Of a stretch of 64,000 bases of DNA, positions 19,438-27,631 are shown in pieces (the stretch's first letter is position 1; the number at the start of each line of letters is the position of its first letter). The notes under the pieces were generated by a model that searched no databases, was not told the DNA's origin, and saw only the letters and a list, made by a program, of their open reading frames with translations. Source of the DNA: Prochlorococcus sp. AG-686-J21 (GTDB lineage Bacteria; Cyanobacteriota; Cyanobacteriia; PCC-6307; Cyanobiaceae); the NCBI GenBank assembly GCA_003210285.1, contig QCVS01000005.1, positions 1 to 64,000 of the forward strand, written 5' to 3'. The position numbers and the translations under genes are program-made.

Positions 19438-20244
19438 TTGAAAAGAGTAGCTCTAGTTATCCAATATGATGGCTCCTATTACTCAGGTTGGCAAAGACAG
19501 AAGAATGCAATAAGTGTTCAAGAGACAATAGAAAATTGCCTTTTTAAAATATCAAATCAAATTATAAAAACATTTGCCTCAGGAAGAACGGACGCTGGAG
19601 TTCATGCCTCTGGTCAAGTAGTTCATTTTGATATTGATTTTGTAATTCCAATTGATCGTTATTCACATTTATTAAATAGTAGATTACCTCAGACAATTAG
19701 AATCTTAGAATCAGTAGAGGTAAAAAACAGCTGGCATGCCTGCTATTCTGCGGTTTATAGACATTATAGATACGTAATTAATAATAGTAAGATACCTAAT
19801 TTGTTTTTAAATAAGTGGTCATGGCATAGATACCAGAAACATCTTGATGAATTTTCAATGTCAAATGCTTTAGATGGAATGATTGGAGAGCATGATTTTT
19901 TTGCTTTTCAAAAGAGTGGAAGTAATAGATCAACTTCTGTGACAACAATAAAACATATAAAATTAGAAAGGACTGAGGATTTGATATTAATAGATATAAA
20001 AGCCACAGGCTTTCTTTATGGAATGGTCCGTTCAATAGTGGGTCAACTTGTTTTAGTAGGAGAAAATAAAATAACAACAGATATTTTTAAAGATAGATGG
20101 GTTTTCAAAAAGAAACATGATGTTCGAGAATCAGCTCCAGCCAAAGGCTTATGTTTTGTAAATTCAGTATATGAAGAGAATATTTTCAAAAGTATTAATA
20201 AAAATGATCTTTTTCCGAAATTTGTAATTAGAGGTTACTCCTAG
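19438..20244 (+). CDS. truA: tRNA pseudouridine(38-40) synthase (TTG start)
   Basis: TruA converts U38-U40 of the tRNA anticodon arm to pseudouridine. The catalytic Asp is in SGRTDAGVHASGQVVHF (residues ~48-64). YDGSYYSGWQRQ near the N-terminus and FLYGMVRSIVGQLV later are typical. The frame starts at TTG, giving MKRVALVIQYDG; no ATG lies nearby. It sits between rplQ and rplM, as in many cyanobacteria. 268 residues is a normal length. Confidence 0.95.
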   Translation: MKRVALVIQYDGSYYSGWQRQKNAISVQETIENCLFKISNQIIKTFASGRTDAGVHASGQVVHFDIDFVIPIDRYSHLLNSRLPQTIRILESVEVKNSWHACYSAVYRHYRYVINNSKIPNLFLNKWSWHRYQKHLDEFSMSNALDGMIGEHDFFAFQKSGSNRSTSVTTIKHIKLERTEDLILIDIKATGFLYGMVRSIVGQLVLVGENKITTDIFKDRWVFKKKHDVRESAPAKGLCFVNSVYEENIFKSINKNDLFPKFVIRGYS

Positions 20245-20362
20245 CTTGGAAGATTTTATATACCTAAAATAATATATTTAGATAATCAAAAATAATTGTT
20301 TATTACTCCTTTAATAATGTAGAATTTAGAACTTATTAAATTTATTCTTGTAAAATTTATAA

Positions 20363-20794
20363 ATGAATAAAACTATTACTCCCTCTATAGAAACTATCGA
20401 AAGAAGTTGGTTTTTAGTTGATGCTAAAGATAAGACGCTTGGCAGGCTTTCTACAGAGATAGCTGCAGTTTTGAGAGGAAAGAATAAACCAACATTCACC
20501 CCTCATTTGGACACAGGTGATTTTGTTATTGTTGTTAATGCCGAAAAAATTGAGGTAACAGGTAAAAAAGCTTCACAGAAATTATACAGAAGGCATTCTG
20601 GGAGACCAGGAGGAATGAAAGTTGAAAAATTTGAATCGCTTCAAGAAAGAATTCCTGAGAGAATTATAGAGCAAGCTGTTAAAGGAATGCTTCCTCATAA
20701 TTCATTAGGAAGACAGCAATTCAAGAAATTAAAAGTTTATAAAGGCTCAGATCATCCTCATGCTGCACAAAATCCTGTATTATTAAGAAGTTAA
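20363..20794 (+). CDS. rplM: 50S ribosomal protein L13
   Basis: The 143-residue L13 is an early assembly protein. [19 protein letters not shown] and HSGRPGGMK plus the C-terminal [14 protein letters not shown] are diagnostic. The 118-bp gap upstream is the longest in this part of the cluster. It includes a weak promoter-like pair (TTGTTT at 20296, TAGAAT at 20320, 18-bp spacer), so a secondary promoter is possible. Confidence 0.97.
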   Translation: MNKTITPSIETIERSWFLVDAKDKTLGRLSTEIAAVLRGKNKPTFTPHLDTGDFVIVVNAEKIEVTGKKASQKLYRRHSGRPGGMKVEKFESLQERIPERIIEQAVKGMLPHNSLGRQQFKKLKVYKGSDHPHAAQNPVLLRS

Positions 20795-20803
20795 TTTTTA
20801 ACA

Positions 20804-21214
20804 ATGAATAGTCAAATAAAAAACAAAGCAGTTTATTGGGGTACTGGAAGAAGAAAAACTTCTGTGGCAAGAGTTCGTTTAATTCCCGGCAATGGACAAA
20901 TTAAAATAAATGGTCGTTCTGGTGATGATTACTTAAACTTCAACCCATCACACCTAAATTCAGTTAAAGCACCTTTACTAACTTTAGGTCTTGAAAATTC
21001 GTATGATATATTCGTAAATGTTTTTGGTGGTGGTCTAACAGGCCAGGCAGATGCAATCAAGCAAGGAGCAGCTAGAGCTCTTTGTGGTTTATCGCCTGAT
21101 AACAGGAAGCCTTTAAAAACAGAAGGGCACCTTAGCAGAGACCCTAGGTCAAAAGAAAGAAAAAAATATGGTCTTAAAAAAGCTAGAAAAGCTGGTCAAT
21201 TCTCTAAACGTTAA
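20804..21214 (+). CDS. rpsI: 30S ribosomal protein S9
   Basis: The 136-residue S9 reaches the P site with its C-terminal tail. [19 protein letters not shown] opens the core and the tail is [16 protein letters not shown], ending in the required Lys-Arg. The L13-S9 pairing is universal. rpmE follows after 13 bp. Confidence 0.97.
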   Translation: MNSQIKNKAVYWGTGRRKTSVARVRLIPGNGQIKINGRSGDDYLNFNPSHLNSVKAPLLTLGLENSYDIFVNVFGGGLTGQADAIKQGAARALCGLSPDNRKPLKTEGHLSRDPRSKERKKYGLKKARKAGQFSKR

Positions 21215-21227
21215 AACATCTTTTATT

Positions 21228-21488
21228 ATGCCTAAATCAGAAATTCATCCTAAATGGTATCCAGATGCAAAAGTTATTTGTAATGGAGAAGTTGTAATGA
21301 CTACAGGTTCAACTAAGCCTGAATTACATGTTGATGTTTGGAGTGGAAATCATCCTTTCTTTACTGGGACGCAAAAAATCCTTGATACTGAAGGTAGAGT
21401 TGATAGATTTATGAAAAAATATGGAATGGGTTCAGCTGATTCTGCTACTTCAAAAGAAACAAAAGAATCTAAAGAATCAGGTAAATAA
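21228..21488 (+). CDS. rpmE: 50S ribosomal protein L31, zinc-free type
   Basis: The ATG at 21228 gives MPKSEIHPKWYPDAKVICNG, the true L31 start; the upstream in-frame ATG lies inside rpsI. The second half carries the signature NHPFFTGTQKILDTEGRVDRF. Zinc-type L31 has four cysteines; here the matching positions read VICNGEV and DVWSGNHP, so only one Cys remains and zinc cannot be held in the usual way. An 86-residue length includes a Ser/Lys/Glu tail. Confidence 0.95.
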   Translation: MPKSEIHPKWYPDAKVICNGEVVMTTGSTKPELHVDVWSGNHPFFTGTQKILDTEGRVDRFMKKYGMGSADSATSKETKESKESGK

Positions 21489-21522
21489 AAATTTACTAAT
21501 GAAAAATTAAGCAAATTTTCAA

Positions 21523-22617
21523 TTGGAATATACAACATTAATTGCAAGGTTGAAAAATGCTTCAGAAAGTTTTGTCAATTTGGAAATGCAGTTAGCTGAC
21601 CCCGATATTGCAAATAATCCTAAAAAACTTGAATCAATAGCAAGAGAACGAGCCAAGTTAGAGCCTTTAGTTATAGATTTTAATCAATTGCTTGATACTG
21701 ATAAAGAAATTGGTGACTCCAAACAATTGCTTAAAGATAATAGAAATGATAAAGATATGGAATTATTGATCAATGAAGAATTATGTAGTCTAGAAGATCT
21801 TAAGAATCAACTTATTGAAAAATTAACAATTGCTTTGTTACCAAAAGATCCACGAGATGAAAGAAGTGTAATGTTGGAAATAAGAGCTGGAGCAGGGGGA
21901 AATGAAGCTTGTATTTGGGCTGGTGATTTAGCAAGAATGTATGAAAGATATGGCCAAAAGATTGGTTGGACAGTAAAACCTATAAGTGCTTCTGAATCAG
22001 ATATGGGAGGATTTAAAGAATTAGTTATTTCTGTAAAAGGAGATTCTGTTTATAGCCAATTGAAATTTGAGGCAGGTGTTCATAGAGTTCAAAGAGTTCC
22101 AGCAACTGAATCTCAAGGCAGAGTTCATACTTCTACTGCAACAGTTGCGGTTATGCCGGAGGCTGATCCAGTAGAAGTTAAGATTGATCCAACTGAGATA
22201 GAAATTGGTACAGCCAGATCAGGTGGTGCTGGAGGTCAAAATGTTAATAAGGTAGAGACTGCTATTGATCTAATTCACAAGCCGACAGGTATCAGAGTAT
22301 TTTGTACACAAGAAAGATCTCAGCTACAAAATCGTGAGCGAGCTATGGAAATTCTAAGAGCTAAATTATATGAGATTCAATTAAAAGAAGCTAATGCTAA
22401 GGAGAGGTCACAAAGGCTAATGCAAGTTGGAAGTGGAGATAGAAGCGAAAAAATTAGAACTTATAATTTTAAGGATAATAGAACTACAGATCATAGATTG
22501 GGATCCAATTTTTCATTAGAGCCAATTCTGGCAGGACAATTAGATGATGTTATTGATGCTTGTTTAGCACAAGAACAGAAAAGGATGCTAGAAGATTTTA
22601 GTGAGAATGAAAATTAA
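21523..22617 (+). CDS. prfA: Peptide chain release factor 1 (TTG start)
   Basis: RF1 reads UAA and UAG and triggers peptide release. The stop-codon-reading PAT tripeptide is in [14 protein letters not shown] (residues ~190-203) and the catalytic GGQ is in [15 protein letters not shown] (~232-246). 364 residues is normal. The start is TTG, giving [13 protein letters not shown]; no closer ATG exists. It ends the translation cluster, 6 bp before the convergent HNH gene. Confidence 0.97.
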   Translation: MEYTTLIARLKNASESFVNLEMQLADPDIANNPKKLESIARERAKLEPLVIDFNQLLDTDKEIGDSKQLLKDNRNDKDMELLINEELCSLEDLKNQLIEKLTIALLPKDPRDERSVMLEIRAGAGGNEACIWAGDLARMYERYGQKIGWTVKPISASESDMGGFKELVISVKGDSVYSQLKFEAGVHRVQRVPATESQGRVHTSTATVAVMPEADPVEVKIDPTEIEIGTARSGGAGGQNVNKVETAIDLIHKPTGIRVFCTQERSQLQNRERAMEILRAKLYEIQLKEANAKERSQRLMQVGSGDRSEKIRTYNFKDNRTTDHRLGSNFSLEPILAGQLDDVIDACLAQEQKRMLEDFSENEN

Positions 22618-22623
22618 TTAATT

Positions 22624-23130
22624 TTAAGCAGCTAACCCAATCACATACTTACTCCATTCTTTATGTTTTCCAGCGTCTATTTGCCTTGTAGCTTCGAAAT
22701 TTAGATTACTTAATGGACGATATGGCTTCCGTTTTAAAGGCATATTTGCTTCTTCAGGGGTCCTATTACCTTTTTGGACATTACATCTAAGGCATGCAGT
22801 TGTTACATTTTCCCAGCTGTCAGCTCCACCTCTGCTTCTTGGTAAAACATGATCTATAGATAAATCGCTACCTCTATGGTTACAGTATTGACATGTGTTA
22901 TTGTCTCTAAGAAGTAAATTTTTTCTTGTAAGAGCAACCTCTCTGAAAGGAACTTTAACGTAGTACCGAAGCCTTATAACAGTAGGGAGATTTTGCCCTG
23001 AATGTATGGCATATGATTGATCTTCTTCTAAACTTTCAGCTTTACCTTTGATCATTAAAATTACAGCTCTTCGCCAAGAGGTAATGTTTAAAGGTTCATA
23101 AGATGCATTTAAAACAAGAGTCTGGCTCAT
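22624..23130 (-). CDS. HNH endonuclease family protein
   Basis: I choose the ATG at 23130, giving MSQTLVLNASYEPLNITSWR (168 residues), because this N-terminus is shared by a widespread cyanobacterial HNH family; the frame extends 17 codons further upstream with unrelated sequence. The HNH core is CQYCNHRGSDLSIDHVLPRS then RGGADSWENV and CLRCNVQKGNRTPEEA, with two CxxC pairs and the catalytic DH. These chromosomal HNH proteins probably nick or cut DNA, but their role is not established. It is divergent from alr with 80 bp between. Confidence 0.85.
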   Translation of the reverse strand: MSQTLVLNASYEPLNITSWRRAVILMIKGKAESLEEDQSYAIHSGQNLPTVIRLRYYVKVPFREVALTRKNLLLRDNNTCQYCNHRGSDLSIDHVLPRSRGGADSWENVTTACLRCNVQKGNRTPEEANMPLKRKPYRPLSNLNFEATRQIDAGKHKEWSKYVIGLAA

Positions 23131-23210
23131 GCCAAAAATCAATTTACATGTCATGCTAGCGGTATATTTAAATAAGCGCATAGAATCGCGTAAACATTAA
23201 TTCAAATTCT

Positions 23211-24398
23211 TTGAATAATCGAAACAATAATTTTGATTCTCTTCCAAGTCTTGAAGGAGAAATAGATCCAACGCAAAGAGCTTGGATAGAAGTCAGTGGT
23301 AAAGCAATAGAGGCAAACGTAAGGCATTTAAGATCCAAATTAAAAAATAATTGTGAATTCATGGCAGTTGTTAAGGCGGATGGATATGGACATGATGCAA
23401 AAGTAGTATCTGAAAATGCGATTAAAGGTGGTGCTTCTCAATTAGGTGTAGCAACTTTAAAGGAGGGAATAAAACTTCGCTCTTTTGGAATAAATGTCCC
23501 AATTCTTGTCCTTGGTAATCTTTATGCAAAAAAAGATTTATTAATTTGTTTTAAAAATGATTTGATGCCAACTGTTAGTACTTTTAGGGAGTGTTTGATT
23601 TGTAATAACATTGGAAAGAGTAATAATTTCAAATTCTCGTTACATCTAAAAATTGATACTGGGATGTCAAGATTGGGATTTGAATGTAATCACTTTGTTC
23701 AACAATTTAATAAAATTAAATCTCTTGAAAATATTGCTCTTAAGGGAATATATAGTCATCTCGCCTGCGCAGATGAAAAGAATGCCTTGAATCCAAAAAG
23801 TAGTACCCAATTACAAAGAGAAAAATTTCAAGAATTATTGAAAATTATAGATATCGATAATACACAAAATATTAAGACTCATCTTGCTAATTCTGCGGGC
23901 ATGATTCTTGGCAAAGATTTTCATTTTGATATGGTACGCGTTGGCCTTTCCATGTATGGCTATGACCCATTAGTAAAGATAAATGAAAATTTAATTCTTC
24001 AACCTGCTTTGTTTTTAAAGGCTAAAGTGACTTTTGTTCGAACTATAGAAAAAGGTATTGGAGTAAGTTATGGAAATAAATTTGTGAGTGATAGAAAAAC
24101 AAAGTTAGCGGTTTTAAGTATTGGTTATGCTGATGGCATCATTAGAAATTTATCTGGTAAATTAAGTTTGATTCATAATAAAAAACTTTATCCCCAGGTT
24201 GGATCTATAACAATGGATCAAATGATGGTAGATATTACAAATTCTAATGATATTGAAGTTGGTAGTACAATGCTATTACTAGGATCTGAAGGAGATAAAT
24301 CAATTTCTCCGATTGATTGGGCAGATAAATGTAATAGCATTCCTTGGGAAATTCTTTGCTCTTTTAAAAATAGATTGCCAAGAGTCCAAGTTGATTAG
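23211..24398 (+). CDS. alr: Alanine racemase
   Basis: The enzyme makes D-alanine for peptidoglycan using PLP. The PLP lysine is in MAVVKADGYGHDA (residues ~49-61), and the second-domain catalytic Tyr lies in GVSYGNKFVSDRK (near residue 285). GYADGIIRNLSG and SITMDQMMVDIT match the C-terminal domain. 395 residues is slightly long; the TTG at 23211 adds an Asn-rich leader before DPTQRAWIEV. The exact start is uncertain. Confidence 0.94.
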   Translation: MNNRNNNFDSLPSLEGEIDPTQRAWIEVSGKAIEANVRHLRSKLKNNCEFMAVVKADGYGHDAKVVSENAIKGGASQLGVATLKEGIKLRSFGINVPILVLGNLYAKKDLLICFKNDLMPTVSTFRECLICNNIGKSNNFKFSLHLKIDTGMSRLGFECNHFVQQFNKIKSLENIALKGIYSHLACADEKNALNPKSSTQLQREKFQELLKIIDIDNTQNIKTHLANSAGMILGKDFHFDMVRVGLSMYGYDPLVKINENLILQPALFLKAKVTFVRTIEKGIGVSYGNKFVSDRKTKLAVLSIGYADGIIRNLSGKLSLIHNKKLYPQVGSITMDQMMVDITNSNDIEVGSTMLLLGSEGDKSISPIDWADKCNSIPWEILCSFKNRLPRVQVD

Positions 24399-24459
24399 AC
24401 ATTTCGATTAAATAAATAATTTTGAATGTTTGCTCAAAAATTGATAATGTAGAAGAACT

Positions 24460-24548
24460 GGAGAGGTGGCTGAGTGGTTGAAAGCGGCTCCCTGCTAAGG
24501 AGTTACAGGAGGTAACTTTTGTCGAGGGTTCGAATCCCTCCCTCTCCG
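24460..24548 (+). tRNA. tRNA-Ser (anticodon GCT)
   Basis: The gene runs GGAGAGG to CCTCTCC plus discriminator G. The D arm reads TGGCTGAGTGGTTGAAAGC, the anticodon stem-loop is CTCCCTGCTAAGGAG with anticodon GCT, and a class II long variable arm (TACAGGAGGTAACTTTTGT) precedes the T arm GGTTCGAATCC. It decodes AGC and AGU. CCA is not encoded. Confidence 0.95.
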
Positions 24549-24570
24549 TAATTATTTATAAGAATTATTT

Positions 24571-25374
24571 TTATTCTTGGAATTTTTTAAAAAAATCAAT
24601 ATCTATATTTTTAAGATCATTTAATGTATTTAGAATTAAATCAGCTCCTGCCTCTTTAAGTTTTGATTCATATGAAATACGTTCTTTCATCCTAGATTCT
24701 AAATGGAGATGAGGAGGAGCTACTCCAATGCTTATAAATTTTTGACTTGGAATTCTTTTTTTTGCATTAGAAACAGTATTGATATCAGCAATTGTGTCAC
24801 CTACATATGCAATGGGTACATTTTTATCACCTAAATTATTTTCGGAAAGCTTGCTTGCCAAGTAAAGAAAACCTTGAGGATCTGGCTTATCAGGAGCATC
24901 ACCCATTGCTATTAAGGGGGGAGACTCTAATTTTAGTCTCTTTTCTAAAACAAATTTTGCAGATGCAGATTCAGCTCCACTAACAAATCCCCAAATAATC
25001 CTATTTACACTTAATGAGGTGAAAAATTCTTTTTCCACTAATAACTCCTCATTTCTTATAAAACCTGACCATTCATTACTATCTTTATTTGGATTCCCAC
25101 CAAAGTAGAAGTCTTCAAAACATAGAATTATATCTTCTCTTTGAGGTGGTTTAAGTTTTAAATTCTTGCTTTTAATATGCCTCTTTATTAGTTCTAAACT
25201 TAAATCCCAATCGTTATTCCAGATACCTTCGTTTTTTGCATTATCTATATCTCGATAACTAGGTTCCCAACCACAAAATCGATAAACTGTTTTTTTTAGT
25301 GAAAGTCTATAACTGTTTTCTACGCTTCGTATAACACCGTCTATATCAAATAAAATAATACCAATATTATTCAA
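24571..25374 (-). CDS. HAD-superfamily hydrolase (TIGR01548-like)
   Basis: The 267-residue protein has HAD motif I IILFDIDGVIRSVENSYR (nucleophile D10), a helical cap domain, a motif II-like region (IIWGFVSGAESASAKFVL), the Lys region DAPDKPDPQGF and motif IV IAYVGDTIADINT. It resembles the cyanobacterial group related to the phosphatase part of histidine biosynthesis. The substrate is unknown. It ends 22 bp after the tRNA-Ser gene on the opposite strand. Confidence 0.85.
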   Translation of the reverse strand: MNNIGIILFDIDGVIRSVENSYRLSLKKTVYRFCGWEPSYRDIDNAKNEGIWNNDWDLSLELIKRHIKSKNLKLKPPQREDIILCFEDFYFGGNPNKDSNEWSGFIRNEELLVEKEFFTSLSVNRIIWGFVSGAESASAKFVLEKRLKLESPPLIAMGDAPDKPDPQGFLYLASKLSENNLGDKNVPIAYVGDTIADINTVSNAKKRIPSQKFISIGVAPPHLHLESRMKERISYESKLKEAGADLILNTLNDLKNIDIDFFKKFQE

Positions 25375-25478
25375 GGAATTAATCTCAATACTGTTTATTA
25401 AACATTAATATTCTCTTGCAAAAAAAGCAAAAACTAAATATTTAATGATCAATATAAGATGTAGTTTGGAATTACTTT

Positions 25479-27293
25479 TTATAAATATCCTCTTGGAGTT
25501 AAAAATATTTCATCAACTAAAGTGGTTTTAGAATTACCAATAATAATGATTGATAGCATATCTATATCCTGAAAAGGTATGCTATCTAAATTAAAAAAGC
25601 TCTTGGATTGATTTTCCCTGCCTACTTGTCTTCCTACTAAGACTGGAGTATTTCCTGGTCTATATCCTAAGCATAGCTCTATAGCTCTTTTCAATTGCCA
25701 ATTCCTCTCAAGCGATTGTGGATTGAAAATGGCAATTACAAAGTCTCCCAATAAAGCGCCTGCAATTCTTTTTTCTATAGATTCCCAAGGGGTTAACTTA
25801 TCACTCAAGCTTATTGAACAGAAGTCATTCATCAAGGGGGCTCCACCCAGTGCCGCAGCCAACTGCATGCTACTTATTCCTGGATGTACTTCAAATGAAG
25901 GCCTAAAATCTTTATTAATTTTTTGAATTAATTCTAAAAGTAGGCCAGCCATACCATAAAAACCTGCATCTCCTGAGGATATTAGTGCTACTTTTATTCC
26001 CTCTTCAGCAAGTTTTATAGCTTTCTCACATCTCTCTTTTTCTTCAGTAAGATTGCTTTCAATCATTACTTGATCTTTTCTTTTAAGAGGTTTAATTAGA
26101 TCTAAATACATTTTGTATCCAATCCAAATTGAACATTTTGATAAAGCTTTTCTAGCATCATTTGTTAAATAGGAAATATCTCCTGGTCCACTACCTACAA
26201 CATGAATCTCACCAGTTAATGGAGAATATTGATTTTTAGATTCACAGACTGCAATAGTTACTGCTCCAAAAGTACTTTTTGAAGAATCGGTACTTTTAAA
26301 AATTATCTTTTCTTTCAATAGTTTTGAACCTTTTCCTGCAGCCAGAATGCAAGATGCCTCAGCAACTGAAGGTGTACCAATTTCATTTAGGACTACATTT
26401 GATGGGTTTGGGGTATTGATTGCGGAGAGTTCTTGAGATGTAAAAAATTTTATAGGTAAATTTTTTTCTTTTGAGATCTCTAAAATTGCCTGCTCATCTT
26501 TTTTTAAATCAACAGTTGCGAAACCAGCTATTGATAATGGAGATAAATTATTAGTGGTTAAAAAATTTTGTAAAGATTCTTCAATTAATTCTTTGCTAGT
26601 ATTTCTCTCACAACCTAAACCGATCCATAAAGTTGGTGGATGCCAAGTATTTTTATGATTACCAAATACAGATATATGAAAACTTGATTTCTTTTTCTCA
26701 TAATCTTTATCTGATAAGTGCTTAATAGTATTTCCAGCTGCAGAATTTCTCCATAAATTATTGCCTGATAATTGGCTACAAAAAATCTCTTTATTGTTAG
26801 ATTGCTTTATTACTAATTTTGACCAGTCTTTTATATCTCCAGATCTTTTCCATCCCCATTGATTTCCAAACGAGTCAATATTCAAGTAATTCTGGTCAAT
26901 TGAATTATTAGTCTCTATAATTTCGCCACCAAATAAATTACATATCTGAAATGCAATGTTTTGGATATTTGATTGATGAGCTCCAATGATAGGAACAATT
27001 TTTGATCCATTCTTATCAATAACAACTACTCCAGGATCTTTATCTTTCGAGGATAATAAAGGAGAAATAAGTCTAATTGATGCACCTACTGATCCGATAA
27101 ATATAATCAAATCCAATTTGTCCCATTTTTCTCGCAGAATTGATTTTGGCTTTATTGATAAAATATTATGGTCTTTCTTTAAAGTTTTAAGAGATGAACT
27201 CGCGACATAAATCTCATTGATAAATTCTGTTTTTATTAGTCTCTTTAAAATCTCTTGTGAAGTATCTGAAAAACCTATTGCAATTCCTTTCAA
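25479..27293 (-). CDS. cobJ: CbiG-CobJ fusion: cobalamin ring-contraction enzyme
   Basis: The 604-residue protein joins two B12-pathway enzymes. Residues ~1-345 match CbiG (precorrin/cobalt-precorrin-5A hydrolase): FIGSVGASIRLISPLL and PIIGAHQSN in the N-terminal part, and WIGLGCERNTS then TPSVAEASCILAAGK in the C-terminal part. Residues ~360-604 match CobJ/CbiH (precorrin-3B C17-methyltransferase): GEIHVVGSGPGDISYLT is the SAM-binding start and VALISSGDAGFYGMAGLL follows. Picocyanobacteria make pseudocobalamin, needed here by methionine synthase and B12-type ribonucleotide reductase. The gene is divergent from psaA. Confidence 0.92.
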   Translation of the reverse strand: MKGIAIGFSDTSQEILKRLIKTEFINEIYVASSSLKTLKKDHNILSIKPKSILREKWDKLDLIIFIGSVGASIRLISPLLSSKDKDPGVVVIDKNGSKIVPIIGAHQSNIQNIAFQICNLFGGEIIETNNSIDQNYLNIDSFGNQWGWKRSGDIKDWSKLVIKQSNNKEIFCSQLSGNNLWRNSAAGNTIKHLSDKDYEKKKSSFHISVFGNHKNTWHPPTLWIGLGCERNTSKELIEESLQNFLTTNNLSPLSIAGFATVDLKKDEQAILEISKEKNLPIKFFTSQELSAINTPNPSNVVLNEIGTPSVAEASCILAAGKGSKLLKEKIIFKSTDSSKSTFGAVTIAVCESKNQYSPLTGEIHVVGSGPGDISYLTNDARKALSKCSIWIGYKMYLDLIKPLKRKDQVMIESNLTEEKERCEKAIKLAEEGIKVALISSGDAGFYGMAGLLLELIQKINKDFRPSFEVHPGISSMQLAAALGGAPLMNDFCSISLSDKLTPWESIEKRIAGALLGDFVIAIFNPQSLERNWQLKRAIELCLGYRPGNTPVLVGRQVGRENQSKSFFNLDSIPFQDIDMLSIIIIGNSKTTLVDEIFLTPRGYL

Positions 27294-27631
27294 TTTTAAA
27301 AAGTTCTTTTATATCTTCTAAAAATTATATCTTGTTGCTGTAATTAAAGAATATGGACTGAAATATAAAAAGAAATTTAAGATTTATTCGAGCTTAATGA
27401 GTAAATATACTTAGAACCTAGTTATGTAAAGGGATTTAATAGAAATATTGAAAAGTAACAATCAATGAAACATTTGTTACTTTCCTGCATGATCAAAGAA
27501 TCTTTAGCCTATTATTTTTGGTAACGAAAATCTTAAGTTTTGATTCGCTCGTTCCTTAAAAGCCTACTATTAATAAGTAGCTTTATAGGTGTGATAAATC
27601 TACTTAAGGGTCAATTATTTAGAGGTGCTAG
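27294..27631 (+). promoter_or_regulatory. cobJ/psaA divergent intergenic region
   Basis: This 338-bp region holds the start signals of psaA. Besides the 10-bp inverted repeat at 27452-27483 I see a short hairpin CTACT/AGTAG at about 27563-27579 near the likely 5' UTR, and GAGGTG close to the psaA ATG as ribosome-binding site. Photosystem I promoters in cyanobacteria are repressed at high light through RpaB-type sites; no clean HLR1 direct repeat was found by eye. Confidence 0.45.
27452..27483. promoter_or_regulatory. 10-bp perfect inverted repeat upstream of psaA
   Basis: AAAGTAACAA (27452-27461) and TTGTTACTTT (27474-27483) are exact reverse complements separated by 12 bp. The centre lies about 165 bp before the psaA ATG. 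The arms are AT-rich and not followed by a T-run, so this is more like a dimeric regulator site than a terminator. Which protein binds is unknown. Confidence 0.5.

Noticed and set aside
22610-22625. 16-bp AT palindrome between convergent prfA and the HNH gene
   Set aside because: It consists only of A and T and partly overlaps stop codons; likely chance in AT-rich DNA and not a credible terminator.
24549-24600. AT-rich hairpin after tRNA-Ser as terminator
   Set aside because: The AAGAAT/ATTCTT stem is only 6 A-T-rich base pairs with no clean T-run.
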